DNA from: Linanthus parryae
Lineage: Eukaryota; Streptophyta; Magnoliopsida; Ericales; Polemoniaceae
NCBI GenBank assembly: GCA_023055425.1
Contig: JALGPY010000002.1
Location: 138,994,927 to 139,058,926, forward strand
Direction: 5' to 3'
DNA length: 64,000 nt
This document shows positions 22,774 through 35,089 of this stretch, one piece after another. Positions within the stretch are counted from its first letter, which is position 1. Each line of letters starts with the position of its first letter. The translations under genes and the position numbers were made by a program. A model generated the notes under the pieces. It had not been told where the DNA came from. It did not search any database and worked only from the letters and a program-made list of their open reading frames with translations.

Positions 22774-23620
22774 ATCTAAAAAAGAGTTTTTCACCTTATT
22801 GTACTTGTTCGGGCCGAGAAAAACGGAAGAAACCCCCACTGGAGAAGATATACGAAACTAGACTCGTTTAGAAACCGACAATGCTATTGTGCTAGTGTCG
22901 GTTCTTGAGGCCAAAGCGACACTAGATCTGCCGGTTATTGTTTTCACGATTCTTAAAACCGATTTTGATAGTTTTTGTGAGAAATTACCGATATTAGTAC
23001 AATCGGTTTCATACTTAAAAAGTTTTTAAACCCTATCTTTTTGAGATTGAATTGACGGGTAGTTGGAGAAGATTAAGTGATAGATAATGAATTAGGATGG
23101 AGAGAGAGACGTGATTGTTCTAAATGGGAGAGTGGTGTGATTAGAATGGGAGCTAAGAGAGGGAGAGAATTAAGGAACGATGGAGAGAGAATAGGAGAGA
23201 TGGGAGAGAGAGTGAGAGAGATAAGCAATTCACGGGGAGGTAAATCAGAGAGAAGATCGAAGTTGTTACAGAGATTAAGATAACAGTGAGAGAAACTATA
23301 TCGAAAAAACGGTTGAAGAAATACATCTTCTCCTTCTCCGCCTCTTCAACTTTGTAGTCTGCAGGTATATCTTCTCCTTCTTGCCCTATTTCACTACATA
23401 GTCTTCTCTTTCTCTCCCTATTTCACTATATAGTCTTCACAGGCCAGAAAAATGTAAAAACCGATGGTACTGTCGTCGGTTTTTGAGCAAAGAACCGACA
23501 TTAGTACCATCGGTTTCTAAACGAGACTAGATTGGTATTTCTACTCCACCGGGGGTTTCTCCCGTTTTTCTCGGCCCCAACCGAATTAGTTTTGTGAAAA
23601 AATCTCTAAAAAGATACATC
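22774..23620. mobile_element. Inverted-repeat DNA element with ~110-bp arms
   Basis: The left arm (22774-22885) and right arm (23505-23620) are inverses: both hold GGGCCGAGAAAAACGG, GAAACCCCC and CTCGTTTAGAAACCGA. Inner GTCGGTTCTTG/GTCGGTTTTTGAG repeats recall subterminal repeats of CACTA elements. The middle is GAGAGA-rich and has no transposase. Confidence 0.6.
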
Positions 23621-24107
23621 GAGATCTAAAAGGCCAGAACTATATCTCAAAAATGCGAACATAAGAGAGAAAGAGAGAGCTCCATTCCAGCTCCTCCTGC
23701 ACCGAAATCGGATTCGGAGAGAGAGAGAACGGCGAACTTCTGCAACAAGCTTCAATAGTGCATGTACGGACTACAACAATGAAGAGAGAGACGAGAACTC
23801 ACCGCCTATAGTCGATTACATCCCATTTTAAGACAGTTTCGTGCGACGGTAGCTTATTTTATTCGTCTTTGACACCATCGGGCTTGCGATTGTCGAGTGA
23901 GAGTGGTGTACTGTGTGGTGAGGGAGGATTCAGTACTGCGAAATCAAAGTAAACCCTCTTCCGGAACATGAAATAGGAAAGTGAAGATGATGGGTTGAAG
24001 TTTGCACTGACAGTAGGACTGTAACTCGGCAGGCTGGACGGGTTGGCGCCCTTGTCCTAGGCCAAGGCCGAGGTCTGTCAAGGTTGCCCAAGTCCAGCCC
24101 AACCCAA
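23621..24107. other. Intergenic
   Basis: No feature supported. Confidence 0.5.
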
Positions 24108-24204
24108 GCCAAATTCGTACAAATTGATTCGAGTTCGGGCTTCTAGAAACAAACCAAGCCAAATTCGTACAAATTGATTCGAGTTCGGGCTTCTAGAAAC
24201 AAAC
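24108..24204. repeat. Two tandem copies of a 48-bp unit
   Basis: AAGCCAAATTCGTACAAATT through CTTCTAGAAACAAAC occurs twice in a row, directly against the broken end of the copia element that follows. Confidence 0.85.
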
Positions 24205-27200
24205 TCTCTTTCTAGAAACATGCCGGACCGAGCAACAAACACTTTGTTCTCAGTTGGATTGTAGAAATAGTAACCCTTAATTTCTTCGGGTACCCCACAA
24301 AATTACACTTATCCGACTTTTGCCCTAGCTTGTCTGATTGTAAACGCTTAACATAGACATCGCAGCCCCAAATCATCATGAACGACAATGCGGGACGCCT
24401 CCCACTCCAAATTTCATGTGGTGTCTTCATGACTGATTTAGATGGAACACCGTTAATGGTGAAAGTTGCACTTAGTAGAGCATAGCCCCAAAATGATAAT
24501 GGAAGATCGGTTTGGCACATCATAGATCGAACCATATCTAATAGTGTTTGATTCCTCGTCTCGGACACGCCATTCCATTGTGGCGTTCAGGGTGGAGTGA
24601 GTTGGGACACGATCCCACACTCTCTAAGATAGTCGTCAAACTCTTGCCTCAAGTACTCTCCTCCACGATCCGATCGTAGAGCCTTGATACTTTTGCCAAG
24701 TTGCTTCTCTACTTCACTCTTGAATTCTTTGAACCTTTCAAAGGATTCAGATTTAGCCTTCATAAAGTAAACAAATCCATATCTATTGAAATCATCAGTA
24801 AATGTAATGAAGTAAACATAACCACCCCTGGCAGGCGTGGCAAATGGCCCACATACATCAGTATGTACGAGCGCCAATTTCTCACTAGTCCTTTCACCTT
24901 TCTTATTGAAAGGGGACTTTGTCATTTTTCCCAATAAACAATCCACACATGTCTCATATGATTCAAAATCAAATGAGTCTAGAAATCCATCCTTATGGAG
25001 TCTAGATACACGTTTCTCGTTTATGTGGCCTAAACGACAGTGCCATAAGTAAGAAGGATTTAAATCATTTATTTTAATCCTTTTAGTATTAATGTTGTAG
25101 ACAGGATTGCTTAGATCAAGGACATACAGTCCATTAAATAATTGCGCACGACAATAGTGAATATTATTAAAATAAATGGAACAACAATTGTTCTTTATTG
25201 AAATAATAAAACCTTCCTTGTCCAAACAAAAAATAGAAATAATGTTTCTGCTCATAGCACAATTATTTAATTCTAAAACTAATCCTGAAGGCAGAGACAG
25301 CTCGTACACGCCTACGGACAATGCATCAAATTTTTCTCCATTCCCAACGCGCATGTCTATCTCCCTTTTAGCCAATCTTCTACTCCTCTTTAGATCCTGA
25401 ACATTTCGACAAATGTGAGATCCACATCCAGTATCCAATACCCACGATGTAGAGATAGTTAAATTGACATCTACAACAAAAATACCTGGTGGTGGTAGAA
25501 TCACTATTCCAAGCCTCTTGTCATCCAGATATTTTGGGCAGTTCCTCCTCCAGTGTCCAGGCTGACTGCAGTTGTGACACTCACCTTTAGTCACACCTTT
25601 GGAAATGCCACCAACAGGCTTAAGGACAGTTCCTTGGACTTGACAACTGACTTGCCTTTTCCCTTGGAGGATGAGGCAAACCTTTTGCCGTTTCCTTTCT
25701 GTACCATCATTATGGCCTTGCCCTTACCCTTGTTGATGCTTTGTTCAGCTGTCTTCAACATATTGAGTAAATCTGGCAACGGTTTAACGATCTCGTTCAT
25801 GTTATAGTTCATGATGAACTGTCCATAACTCTTAGGCAATGACTTCAGTACGAGATCGGTGGCCAACTCTTGGCAGACCGGGAACCCTAGTCGTGCAAGA
25901 TTATCCAAGTACCCGATCATACGGAGTACGTGAGGTCCCACTGGGTTTCCTTCAGCCAGATGACATTTGAACAATGCCTTAGAAACTTCATACCTCTCAA
26001 CCCTTCCCTGCTCTTGGAAGAGCTGCTTCAAGTGTTCGATAATATCGACTGCATTCATGTTCTCGTGTTGCTTCTGAAGCTCAGAGATCATGGTGCATAG
26101 CATGAGGCAGGCCGCATCATTAGGGTCATCAACACGCTTATGATGCGCATTTAGGGCTGCAGGAGTATTTTTTTCTGGAGCTGCTGGAACTTGCTCCTCT
26201 AATGCGTGCAGTTTCTTCTCTTGCTTGAAAACGATTCTCAAGTTTCTGTACCAATCAAGGAAGTTGGTTCCAGAGAGCTTGTCCTTCTCAAGGACAGATC
26301 GTATGGACTGTTGTGAACTCGATGAGTTGTTTGCCATTTGGAATTCTACAAAAAGGAAAATACGCAAGTTTTAGTATTTGTGAACTTTTGACTTTATTCA
26401 ATAATGGCTAGTTTATTAAATATAGCTCCCACTATTTTTCTACGAATTAATAAACCTCAAGATATTAATGCGGAAAATATTCTTATATTTTCTAGTGGGC
26501 CAAGATCCATGTTTCATCTCTTTTTGAGCTTGCTTTGACAAGTCGCCCAAAATTTGACTACTTTAGGTAGGAACAATTCCAATTGCATCCTATGAAACTC
26601 TTGGTTAAATTGGGCAAATAACTCCTTATTTATCCATCCGCATGGATAATCCCAATTGTTTGCCTCTAGGTTTTAATCATATTAATAATCCAGTTGTGTC
26701 CGACCTCTTATTTAAACAATTGCACATTACTTGCTTGTCTCATCACATTGCATCATTATGAACCAAGTCGCCTTGCTTTGGCATGCACGAGTTTGATAAA
26801 TTATGATGACAATGAGTGTTCAAATAACGAGAAGGCAAAACACAATATTTGAATTTTGAGGGATTTTAAAATTCAATTTTAATTATTTTTTTGATCCATA
26901 TCAACTGATCTATCTATTTGAGTTTGGGCACAACTCCAAATAATAGATCCGGATTGTTAATTATCTTATTATCCTAATTGCATGCATCAACCATACACCA
27001 ATCACAAAATAATAAGAAAAGAAAAAAAAAACAACCACAAAATAAAAAAAACGTGATGTGGATATGGCTTTTTCTAGACTAAGATATTCCCAAGTGAATG
27101 GGAATATCCATGAACCCTAAAAGCAAACACATCTTTATGCGTCTTCATCTTTTGGTCCATCCTTCATAGTCATGTGGAATGCTCCATCTTTTGTGGCTTC

Positions 27201-27978
27201 TTTTGGCTTCGGGCTTCTTTTCTTCAATACTGGCTAACAATCTATTCTATCTAGTACTAGCTAACAACTATATTAAATAAAATAAATCTCACAAGTTGAG
27301 AAAAAAAAATCGGCTCGCAGCCCGTAAACCCTAATTAATTATTACATTAAATTGATCAGCTCGCAGGCCGTAAACCAAACCACAAATTTAAACAATCACA
27401 CCAAACCACATCCTAAGGCCATATCCAACCACCATGAGATTTGTACATAAACAGTTAAAATCCAATTTTAACGCGCTTGGTCAATTTTTAATTGATTTTA
27501 GAATTTCTAGGGTTAAAACGTTCCAAGGGGCCCACCATCATATGACCGAACCACCTTGGAGCCGCCCTGGGCCGATCCTAGGTCGGTCGGTCCAACCCGT
27601 GGGGTCGGCTAACCACCTAGGCCTTCGGCCTAGGTGGCTTGGGCGGCAAGGAAGGAGGAGGGGCGGTCCTACGGCTGATCCTCCTAGTTGTTTTCAAAAC
27701 AACTCCTTCCTTGTTCCCCAAGTCCAAAAAAATTTCAAATTTGAAACTAGTTTCCGAATTGGTGCCCAAACCCTAGATCTAAGATCCTAAAATTTTCAAA
27801 CTCAATAATTCATACATATAATGCAAAAACTAGGTCTTGTTTTGTTTGATTATTGAAAAATTGCATCATATGCTTGATTTGTCCGTTTTACGCGATAAAC
27901 AACAAATTTAAAGTGTAAAACTATCAAAACGTAACACATAAACCACGTCTATGTTCTACGAACCATGCTCTGATACAC
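24205..27978 (-). mobile_element. Truncated Ty1-copia element (5' part only)
   Basis: Minus-strand leader, gag, protease and integrase are present; reverse transcriptase, RNase H and the 3' LTR are missing. A candidate primer site with TATCAGAGC (minus strand) lies at 27967-27977. The untranslated leader from there to the gag start is about 1.6 kb. A 5' LTR should start near 27979, but its outer end is not clear. Confidence 0.75.
24212..26337 (-). pseudogene. copia gag-protease-integrase fragment
   Basis: Gag starts at an ATG at 26337 (MANNSSSSQQ). It is followed by a CCHC knuckle (CHNCSQPGHWRRNC) near 25560, protease with DTGCGSHI near 25430, GAG-pre-integrase (WHCRLGHIN) near 25040, and integrase with D, D and E residues to about 24590. 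Breaks: a frameshift near 25593 between gag and the knuckle and another near 24580. The frame ends near 24212 inside the region just after the integrase, where the 48-bp tandem repeat begins. Confidence 0.85.
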
Positions 27979-29146
27979 TATAGGATTTTGATCATGGATG
28001 CGCAGCGGAAAAATGAATTATCCATTCAATACCCTCCAAGGATCACATGAAGAGAATCATAACGATGGTAAAGGAAATTTACAACCATCCAATACTGACT
28101 CAACCATACATCCTTACACAAAGGATTCATAATCCTACCATCCCAAAGGGTTGTGAGGACCAGATACACTACCGAAAAGGAAGGTTTAACCAATCAGCCA
28201 AGGCAAACAAGTTATTAAGTGTGCACACCCCTACTGGAAAATCAGTTCAGAGAGTAGTACTGGTTGCCTACACGTCCGAACACGATAATGACAATCTAAA
28301 TTTCGAAAACACTTGAAGACAATAGTAACATCCAAGTTTTCGAAGACAATCGTATCACAACTCATGCTCACTCCTACAAGTGATACTACCTTAGAGAAAT
28401 ACAATAACATTATAAGCAAACATATGCTTCTAAAAGCCACAATTTCCGGTCAAACCAGAGTTTTCAGGAGAAGATTTCCCATGAATGTGGCAGCTCCAAA
28501 TAGTTTTATCGAACTGAGGGTGGTTCTTGGACTCCCGATTTTCGAGCTTGTTTCCTGATGGATCGCGAAATTAATTGAGTGCTTTCGCTCCTCATACTCC
28601 CCAATACTTGTAGTGGTAGAAGTTTTTAGACACGTGGAGGGGAGATGGTGATTCAGTGGTGGTGGTGGTGGTCTTGGTTGAAGATGGAAGATGAAGAGGA
28701 AGGATGGGAAAATGTGAATTTTGTAGTTGCTGAAGCATCAGCAGTGAAGGGTGGAGGTTGTGACATATGTCTAGGTGAATTGGCAAGGTACTGTAGAGTG
28801 TAAGCCACCTAGGTTTAACATTGGGTGTCCTAGTGTAATTTCTAGAAATTTTAGGATAGTTTTATGATTTAAAAACTTTATTGAAAGTTACAAATTAACT
28901 GATCCCATGTTGTGATTTAACTACAAAGTTATTCGTATCACTCCGGATATTCCAATTTGCAAAAAGATCAGTTGTATTGAAATGGTTGAATTTTAATTTA
29001 GTCCCTAAAGTTTTAGAAAATTTAATTTTATCTAACTTATTTTGAGATATTGCATTTTAACCCCTAAGAATTCCATGGGTGTTACACACCCCATTCAATC
29101 GAAGCCTTCATCTTCCAATCGAAATCCGATCCACGTTATTTTGATA

Positions 29147-29149
<3 letters not shown>
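27979..29149. other. Possible LTR remnant and intergenic DNA
   Basis: Begins with TAGGATTTTGATCATGGATG, like the inner end of a copia LTR. No second copy exists in the window, so the LTR cannot be bounded. A GGTGGT run lies near 28655. No gene supported. Confidence 0.4.

Positions 29150-29209
<60 letters not shown>
29150..29209. repeat. (GA)n microsatellite
   Basis: About 30 GA units. Confidence 0.97.
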
Positions 29210-29212
<3 letters not shown>

Positions 29213-29675
29213 AAGAGATAGACAGAGAAGCGGAAAGATCCAGAGAGAGGGATTGGAAGAATCCGCCATCTTATCTTTTCCTTTTTTTTGTGTTGACAAT
29301 TGTACCCATGGAACACTTACTACATATGGATGGAAATAATTTGTAGTTTTGAAGAGGTAGTTTATTGCAAATGATAGAGGTTGTAATCAGGAAACTTTAG
29401 GAGATTGCGATCCGCCAATTGTGACATACTGGAATATGCAATCAACAACTAAGCCTTTTAGTTTTACCAAAGGTATTGAATATTTTTCTTTTTGAGAATC
29501 GGTATGAAATATTTGTGCATGTAGAATTGGCTCGATGCTCATCATAATTGAAAAAAATATTTGATGCATGAACAAGTGATGAGACAAATCTGGACATATC
29601 ATATTATTAACTAGGGGAGCCAATAAATTTGGTAAGTACATTAGTGAGTTGATGGACACATTCTTATATTTTCAT

Positions 29676-29688
29676 CTATATATACATA
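29676..29688 (+). promoter_or_regulatory. TATA box of the cysteine-rich peptide gene
   Basis: CTATATATACATA, about 60 bases before the ATG at 29745, a normal plant spacing for a short leader. Confidence 0.6.
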
Positions 29689-29744
29689 TCGTCTGAAGTA
29701 GGAACATCACATTCTACGTCAAAGGAGTGGTATCATCATCTCGA

Positions 29745-30045
29745 ATGGCGATAATGATGTCCAAACACTTAAGCTTCTTGGTGGTACTCGTTTTACTCGC
29801 ATCTGGTTAGTCTTTCCTAACTTTCTAGACTCTTTTACTTTTCATATATGCTTACAAAAAAGAGAGTGCTAACCATCAGTATTGTACACACAGGTGGAAT
29901 TACAACGACATTGGCCAACAACAACAGAATCCTAAAGTACGATACTTGCGACAACAATGAAGATTGCCATCTCTATAATCCAATTTATATTTGTGTTAAT
30001 GGAATATGTAAATGTCCTCCCGGATCGATCTGCATTCAGACATGA
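29745..30045 (+). CDS. Small secreted cysteine-rich peptide (two exons, 70 aa)
   Basis: Exons 29745-29805 and 29894-30045 joined by an 88-bp GT-AG intron. Residues 1-20 form a signal peptide with a hydrophobic core (FLVVLVLLAS). The mature part ends with six cysteines spaced C-x5-C-x8-C-x4-C-x-C-x5-C, with CDNNEDC and CVNGICKC blocks. An exon for the signal peptide followed by one intron and a short Cys-rich exon is the layout of nodule-specific cysteine-rich (late nodulin) and related defensin-like peptides. The Cys order is close to that family but not a full match to its four- or six-Cys pattern. There is a TATA box upstream and AATAAA-type signals at 30066 and 30096. Function is not known; it is probably secreted. 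Confidence 0.72.
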
Positions 30046-30960
30046 TGAAAGCTTCATTTTCAACGTGTGAAAATAAATGTATATCGATATTATTAATAAA
30101 GGCTAGGAGGCGAGGAATTACTCATATCCATTATGGCATTTGTCATCCACATCAACTCTTACATTTCATTCTATATCCAATTATAGTTATCCACATCATT
30201 TATAATTTTCTGTATGCAGGATGAGTCAATCGAAAAATACAAGATATCAATTATAACAATTGTAAATTATAATAATTTCTGATGTGTTACCTTCGGATCT
30301 TCAACATATATAAGTAGATTGTTCCATTAAAATGGTATTCATTTGCTCGAAATCATATTTTGGCCATAGACATACACACAGTCTTGTCAAGTGTTGCTCG
30401 TGAAAATTAAAACAATGACTACTAGACAGTTCAACTTTTTTATGCTTACGATATTTAAGAAAAATAATTATGTTTACTCCTTTGTAAAGTCAATGGAGGC
30501 TTATGTGCAATTCAATGGTACGGGAGGCCATTAGGTGAAGGTAACCTCTATAACAGTAAGCGAGAATCATAGTTTTAAATTTTCGGACCGGACCAGTTGG
30601 TTCGGCTGCAGTTTGCTATCGGACTGTCTATGAACAAATCGGTGAAACCCGATAAAAAAACGGCCAGTTTTATGATTCATCGACCAACGGGTCAGATGAA
30701 AACTGACTGATTTTCAATTAATTCAAAAACTCGTGCATTCAGTGGGAATTAAACTCAACTCACCAGTGTGAAACCAATCAGAGTCTCCACTAGAACGAGT
30801 GCATATGTGTATCACTATCTCTTTATTTATCATACACATCAAACATTTTCCAAATCAATTTTAAACTTTTATACATCATATTATAATTTTTTTCTTTATA
30901 TTTTTATTAAAGAATCTTATTCTCTCTCTCTCTCTTTTTGGAGAATACAACTGTGAATTT
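30046..30960. other. Intergenic
   Basis: 3' flank of the peptide gene and AT-rich DNA, with a stretch of GGTTCGGCTGC/CGGCCAGTTTT repeats near 30580-30720. No gene supported. Confidence 0.5.
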
Positions 30961-30963
30961 GAA

Positions 30964-33900
30964 TTAAACTTGGGTTGGGCTGATGAGGCCCATTGCATCT
31001 TGTGCTACTGCCTTTGATGCCCAATGGGGCTCAATATCAAACCAAACTTCTCTAATTCTACTTAAAAAGCCATGTCTAGCATGCATGTGGGCTACTGAGT
31101 TCGTAATGCGCCCGGTGTATTGAACCTGAAAGTTCTCGAACTGTCTTGATATCTCCACCGCTTCCTTTATCACATTAGCTATCTTTGTGTGGCTTTCCAT
31201 TTCCTTGTTCTTCGTCTTCTGCAACTCCATAATCACAGAAATTGCATCAGCTTCCACCACTAGATTCTTGCAGCCTATCTCCCTAGCGAACTTGATACCG
31301 TTACACAGAGCTTGACCTTATGCCGATCTGGCTCTTGTTCCGAAAGGGACTGGCATGGCAAAGCCGGCGATGTACCTTCCTCCGTCGTCCCTGATGACCC
31401 CTCCCGCTCCAGCGCGCGATTGTTTAAAATCCCACGCCCCATCGACATTAAGCTTGTAAAAGCCTTGATCCGTGGACGCCAGGTCTGAGACGATGGAATC
31501 GACGGCGACGGAATCTTGGATCTGGAAGCTTGATACTCGATAAGTTTCTCTGATGCAAATCTTGCAATCTCCTTGCATGTAAGTTGTTTTTGATTGAAAA
31601 CCCATTGATTCCTATTGCTCCAAAGGTCGGATATGCACATGCAAATCATATTTATATCTTCTATCTTTTTCTCTGACTTCAACTGTTCTTCGATCCAAAA
31701 CCTGAAGTCTTTGTTTTTTTAATTTGAGATCTGTAGTTGGGAAGGCTGCTTTCCATGTATCTTTGGCCACTAGACATTTAAGAAAAATATGGGTTCCATC
31801 TTCTTCTTGTTGCCCACACAAATCGCACCAAACTGGAATTGGAATTTTCCTCTTTGCAAGGTTAACTTTGGTTGGAAGGGCCCCTTTCCAACCCCTCCAA
31901 ACTGGAAATAAGTTTACTTTCGGAACCTTCAATTTCCAGAATTTGCGTAACCAATCTTCATTTGAGTTTGCTGAACTGTGGTTCTGGTTATGAACTTGTT
32001 GATTTACTTGCTTGAACGCTATCTCATAGCCTGCACTTACGCTGTAATTGCCATCATCGGTGAAGTGCCACATGATTGAATATGGACTACTTGTATCTGC
32101 GATTGGGATTCTGATGATGTCTGCCACATCTACAGGCCAGAAATGCTCATTAAGTTTCTCTAGCTTCCACATACCTTGGTTGAAAAAGTCACAAACAAAA
32201 TGAGTCTGTTGTGGGCTTCAGGTAATTGGTTTAAACGAATGATCCCTGTGAATCCACGCGTCTTTAAAAGCATTTACAGAATCTCCTTTGCCTATATTCT
32301 ATCTTAGGCCTTCTCTGATAATGTTCTTACTTGCTAGAATACTCCTCTATGTGTATGAACATTGTGTGGAGGATTCCGTATGAGTATATCAGAACTTGCA
32401 GAGTACTTTTCTGTCAATACCTTGCTTAACAATGACTCCGGATTTGTAAGAATTCTCCATAGTTGCTTGCCCAGCATAGCTAAATTGAAAGCTTGGAGGT
32501 CAGAAAAACCTATCCCCCCTTGATCTTTCTATACTTTAATTTGTCCCAAGCAATCCATGAGATACCGTTAACATCTTCATCATGGACCCAAAAGAATTTC
32601 CTACTGATAGCTTCAATCTTTTTGCAGGTGAACTGTGGAAGTTTGAAGCAACTCATTGTGTAGGTTGGAACCGACTGTGCCACTTCTTTGATCAATGTCT
32701 CTCTTCTTAGGAATAAAAAGTGAGTTTCTCGTCCAGCCTTTGCATTTATCTTCAACTTTTCGACAACGAAATTGAAATCTAAATTTTTATTTCTCACCAT
32801 AGTGGTTGGGAGTCCAAGGTATTTGACATGTGAGTCCATAAGAGTAACACCACAATGCTGACTGAGCTCCAACCTGCGCTGATCATCAACGTTAGACGAG
32901 AATACAATTGCACTCTTATCTAAGTTAATCTTGTAACCTAAAGCCTTTTCGTATACTTGTAACGTTTGTATAATGTAATCTAAATCTTCTTTAGTAGCTT
33001 TAGAAAATGGGATACTGTCATCTGCGAAGAACAAATGTGTGAAGACTGAACCATTGCGTGATGCAGCAAGACCTGTCAGCCGTCTGTCTCTCTGAGCTGC
33101 AGTAAGAGTTCTAGACAGCGCATCACCACAAAATAGGAATAGATACGGAGATAATGGACAACCTTGTCTCAACCCACGGCCACGTAACACCTCACCACAA
33201 ACTCTCTCTTCGTAGGAAAACCTGAAAGTGGACGTCGTAATACAGTCCATGACTAATTCAACCTACTTTATTCCAAAACCATAACGCTCTAAACAGGCTC
33301 AAATAAAATCCCACTCCACACGATCATATGCTTTTGTCATATCGATTTTTAACTCTAAACTACCGTACTTATATTTTTTCCGATGTTTCATCGTATGCAA
33401 TAACTTGTATTCCAAAGAATATTATCATTAATTAAACGTCAAGGGACAAAAGCGCTCTGAAACTCAGTAATCATACCTGGTAGCACCTTTTTGAGTCTGT
33501 TTGCCATAGTTTTTGTGACGATTTTGTACACCACTGAGCAAAGACTGATTTGTCGTAGATCCGTAGGCTTTCTGACTTGTTTTGATTTGGGTAGCAGCGC
33601 TATAGTTGTCTTATTGAATTCGGCCATGCTTTTCTTTCCGTTCAAAATATCCAAGAAAACGGTCTCCACATCAATTCCATCGACCAGTGAGTTTGATAGA
33701 ATGTGGCTGCGAATCCATCAAAGCCCGAAGCTTTGATTGAAGCCATTTGAGCAAGATCTTCTAACTTCTTCTTTGACATATGGGCTATCCATCATGCGTC
33801 TATTTGGACCATAGGTCAAATCCGAGATCTCTTGTAGAATTGGCTCCATATCCTCCCTAGATGGTAGACGTAAAAATATCAGAAAATTATTCTGCTAAAA

Positions 33901-35076
33901 TCTGAATTACCTCTGATTCCTCGGTGCACCATCTCCCGTTTGATTCCTCGAGGCCTTTCAGAGGGTTTCTAGCTTTACGAATAGTATCCTATCTGTGAAA
34001 GAAAGTTGTATTACGGTACCCCTTATCTAACCATTGAACACGACTTCTTTGTTGCCAAATTTCTTCTTCCTTTGCTAGAAACTGATTAATCTCTCATTTT
34101 ACTAGTATGACTGCTTTCCTGTCCATACAGTAACCTTGACTTCTCTCTAAACTAAAGAGTTTATGACGAAGCTCTGCTATTTGTTTGCTGATATTCCCTA
34201 CCTCGGTTTGTTTCCACAATTTTAGATCACTAGATAGGTTAGCTAGTTTATCATGCAGAGGAAGATTCCTCGGCATGGAGCTCCAGAACACTTCAATTAC
34301 TTCCGAACACTTCAGATATTTTTGCCAGAAGGACTCGTATTGAAATCTTCTTGGCTTCCCACTTCCTGATTTCACTAATTCCCATAACAATTGGATGGGA
34401 CAGTGGTCGTAGACTGTGGCGGACAAGTGATTTACTCGTCTATCTTGAAATAAACTCATCCACTCGACTGTGACTACTACACAATCTAGCCGTTCATAAA
34501 TAATCTCCCCATTTCTTGGGTTACTTTCCCAGGTGAAGTCCTTCCCGCTATAACCTAAATCTAGTTGACTAAGGTCTTCGAGTACTTGACGAAACAAACT
34601 AGCTCCTTTTCGTCAAAGCTCCTTCCACCTGGTTTTTCTCTCGAATTAGTCATAGAATTGAATTCAACTACCAAACACCAAGGACAATTATTTGTACCAC
34701 GCATTTTTCGAAGTAGTTCCCATGAATGGGACCATTCCTTCGAATCAGGGTTGCCATAAAATCCACTTAGCTGCCAAACTGTACCAGTATTAGTATCGGT
34801 AATGAAGCAGTCTTTATACCAGCACGAAGAAGACCGTATCTTCACGGTGATATTATCTCTCAAGAACATGGCTGAACCACCACTCCGACCTCTGCTACCG
34901 ACACACTTACTACTAGTAAAACCTACTTTTCGAACTACTCCTTCCATCTCCACATGTGACAATCTTGTCACCATTACAAAGACAAGTTGTGGGCTATGAC
35001 TCTTCACCATATTGTGAAGAGCCGGAACATTTCGGGGGTTTCCCAACCCTCGAATGTTCCAACTGATGAGGCTCAT
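30964..35076 (-). pseudogene. LINE ORF2 (endonuclease, reverse transcriptase, RNase H)
   Basis: Starts at an ATG at 35076 (MSLISWNIRGLGNPRN, the standard endonuclease start). The endonuclease continues to about 34100 with a frame break near 34580. RT pieces are at 33669-33439 and 33250-32510, the latter holding RGLRQGCPLSPYLF and the FADD catalytic box (plant LINEs commonly have YADD or FADD). A zf-RVT part is at 32172-31612 (CDLCGQQEEDGTHIFLKC). RNase H is at 31605-30964 (KLNVDGAW). Multiple stops make it inactive. Confidence 0.88.
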
Positions 35077-35089
35077 TGCTTCGGGGCGG

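Noticed and set aside
22662..23283. Two short frames near the foldback element
   Set aside because: They run through the inverted arm and the GA-rich core; no domain and no splice support.
27434..27790. 118-aa frame with Gly/Arg-rich protein
   Set aside because: GC-rich part of the copia leader with CCTAGG inverted repeats; no domain.
29095..29316. Ser-Leu repeat protein on the minus strand
   Set aside because: Produced by the (GA)n microsatellite.
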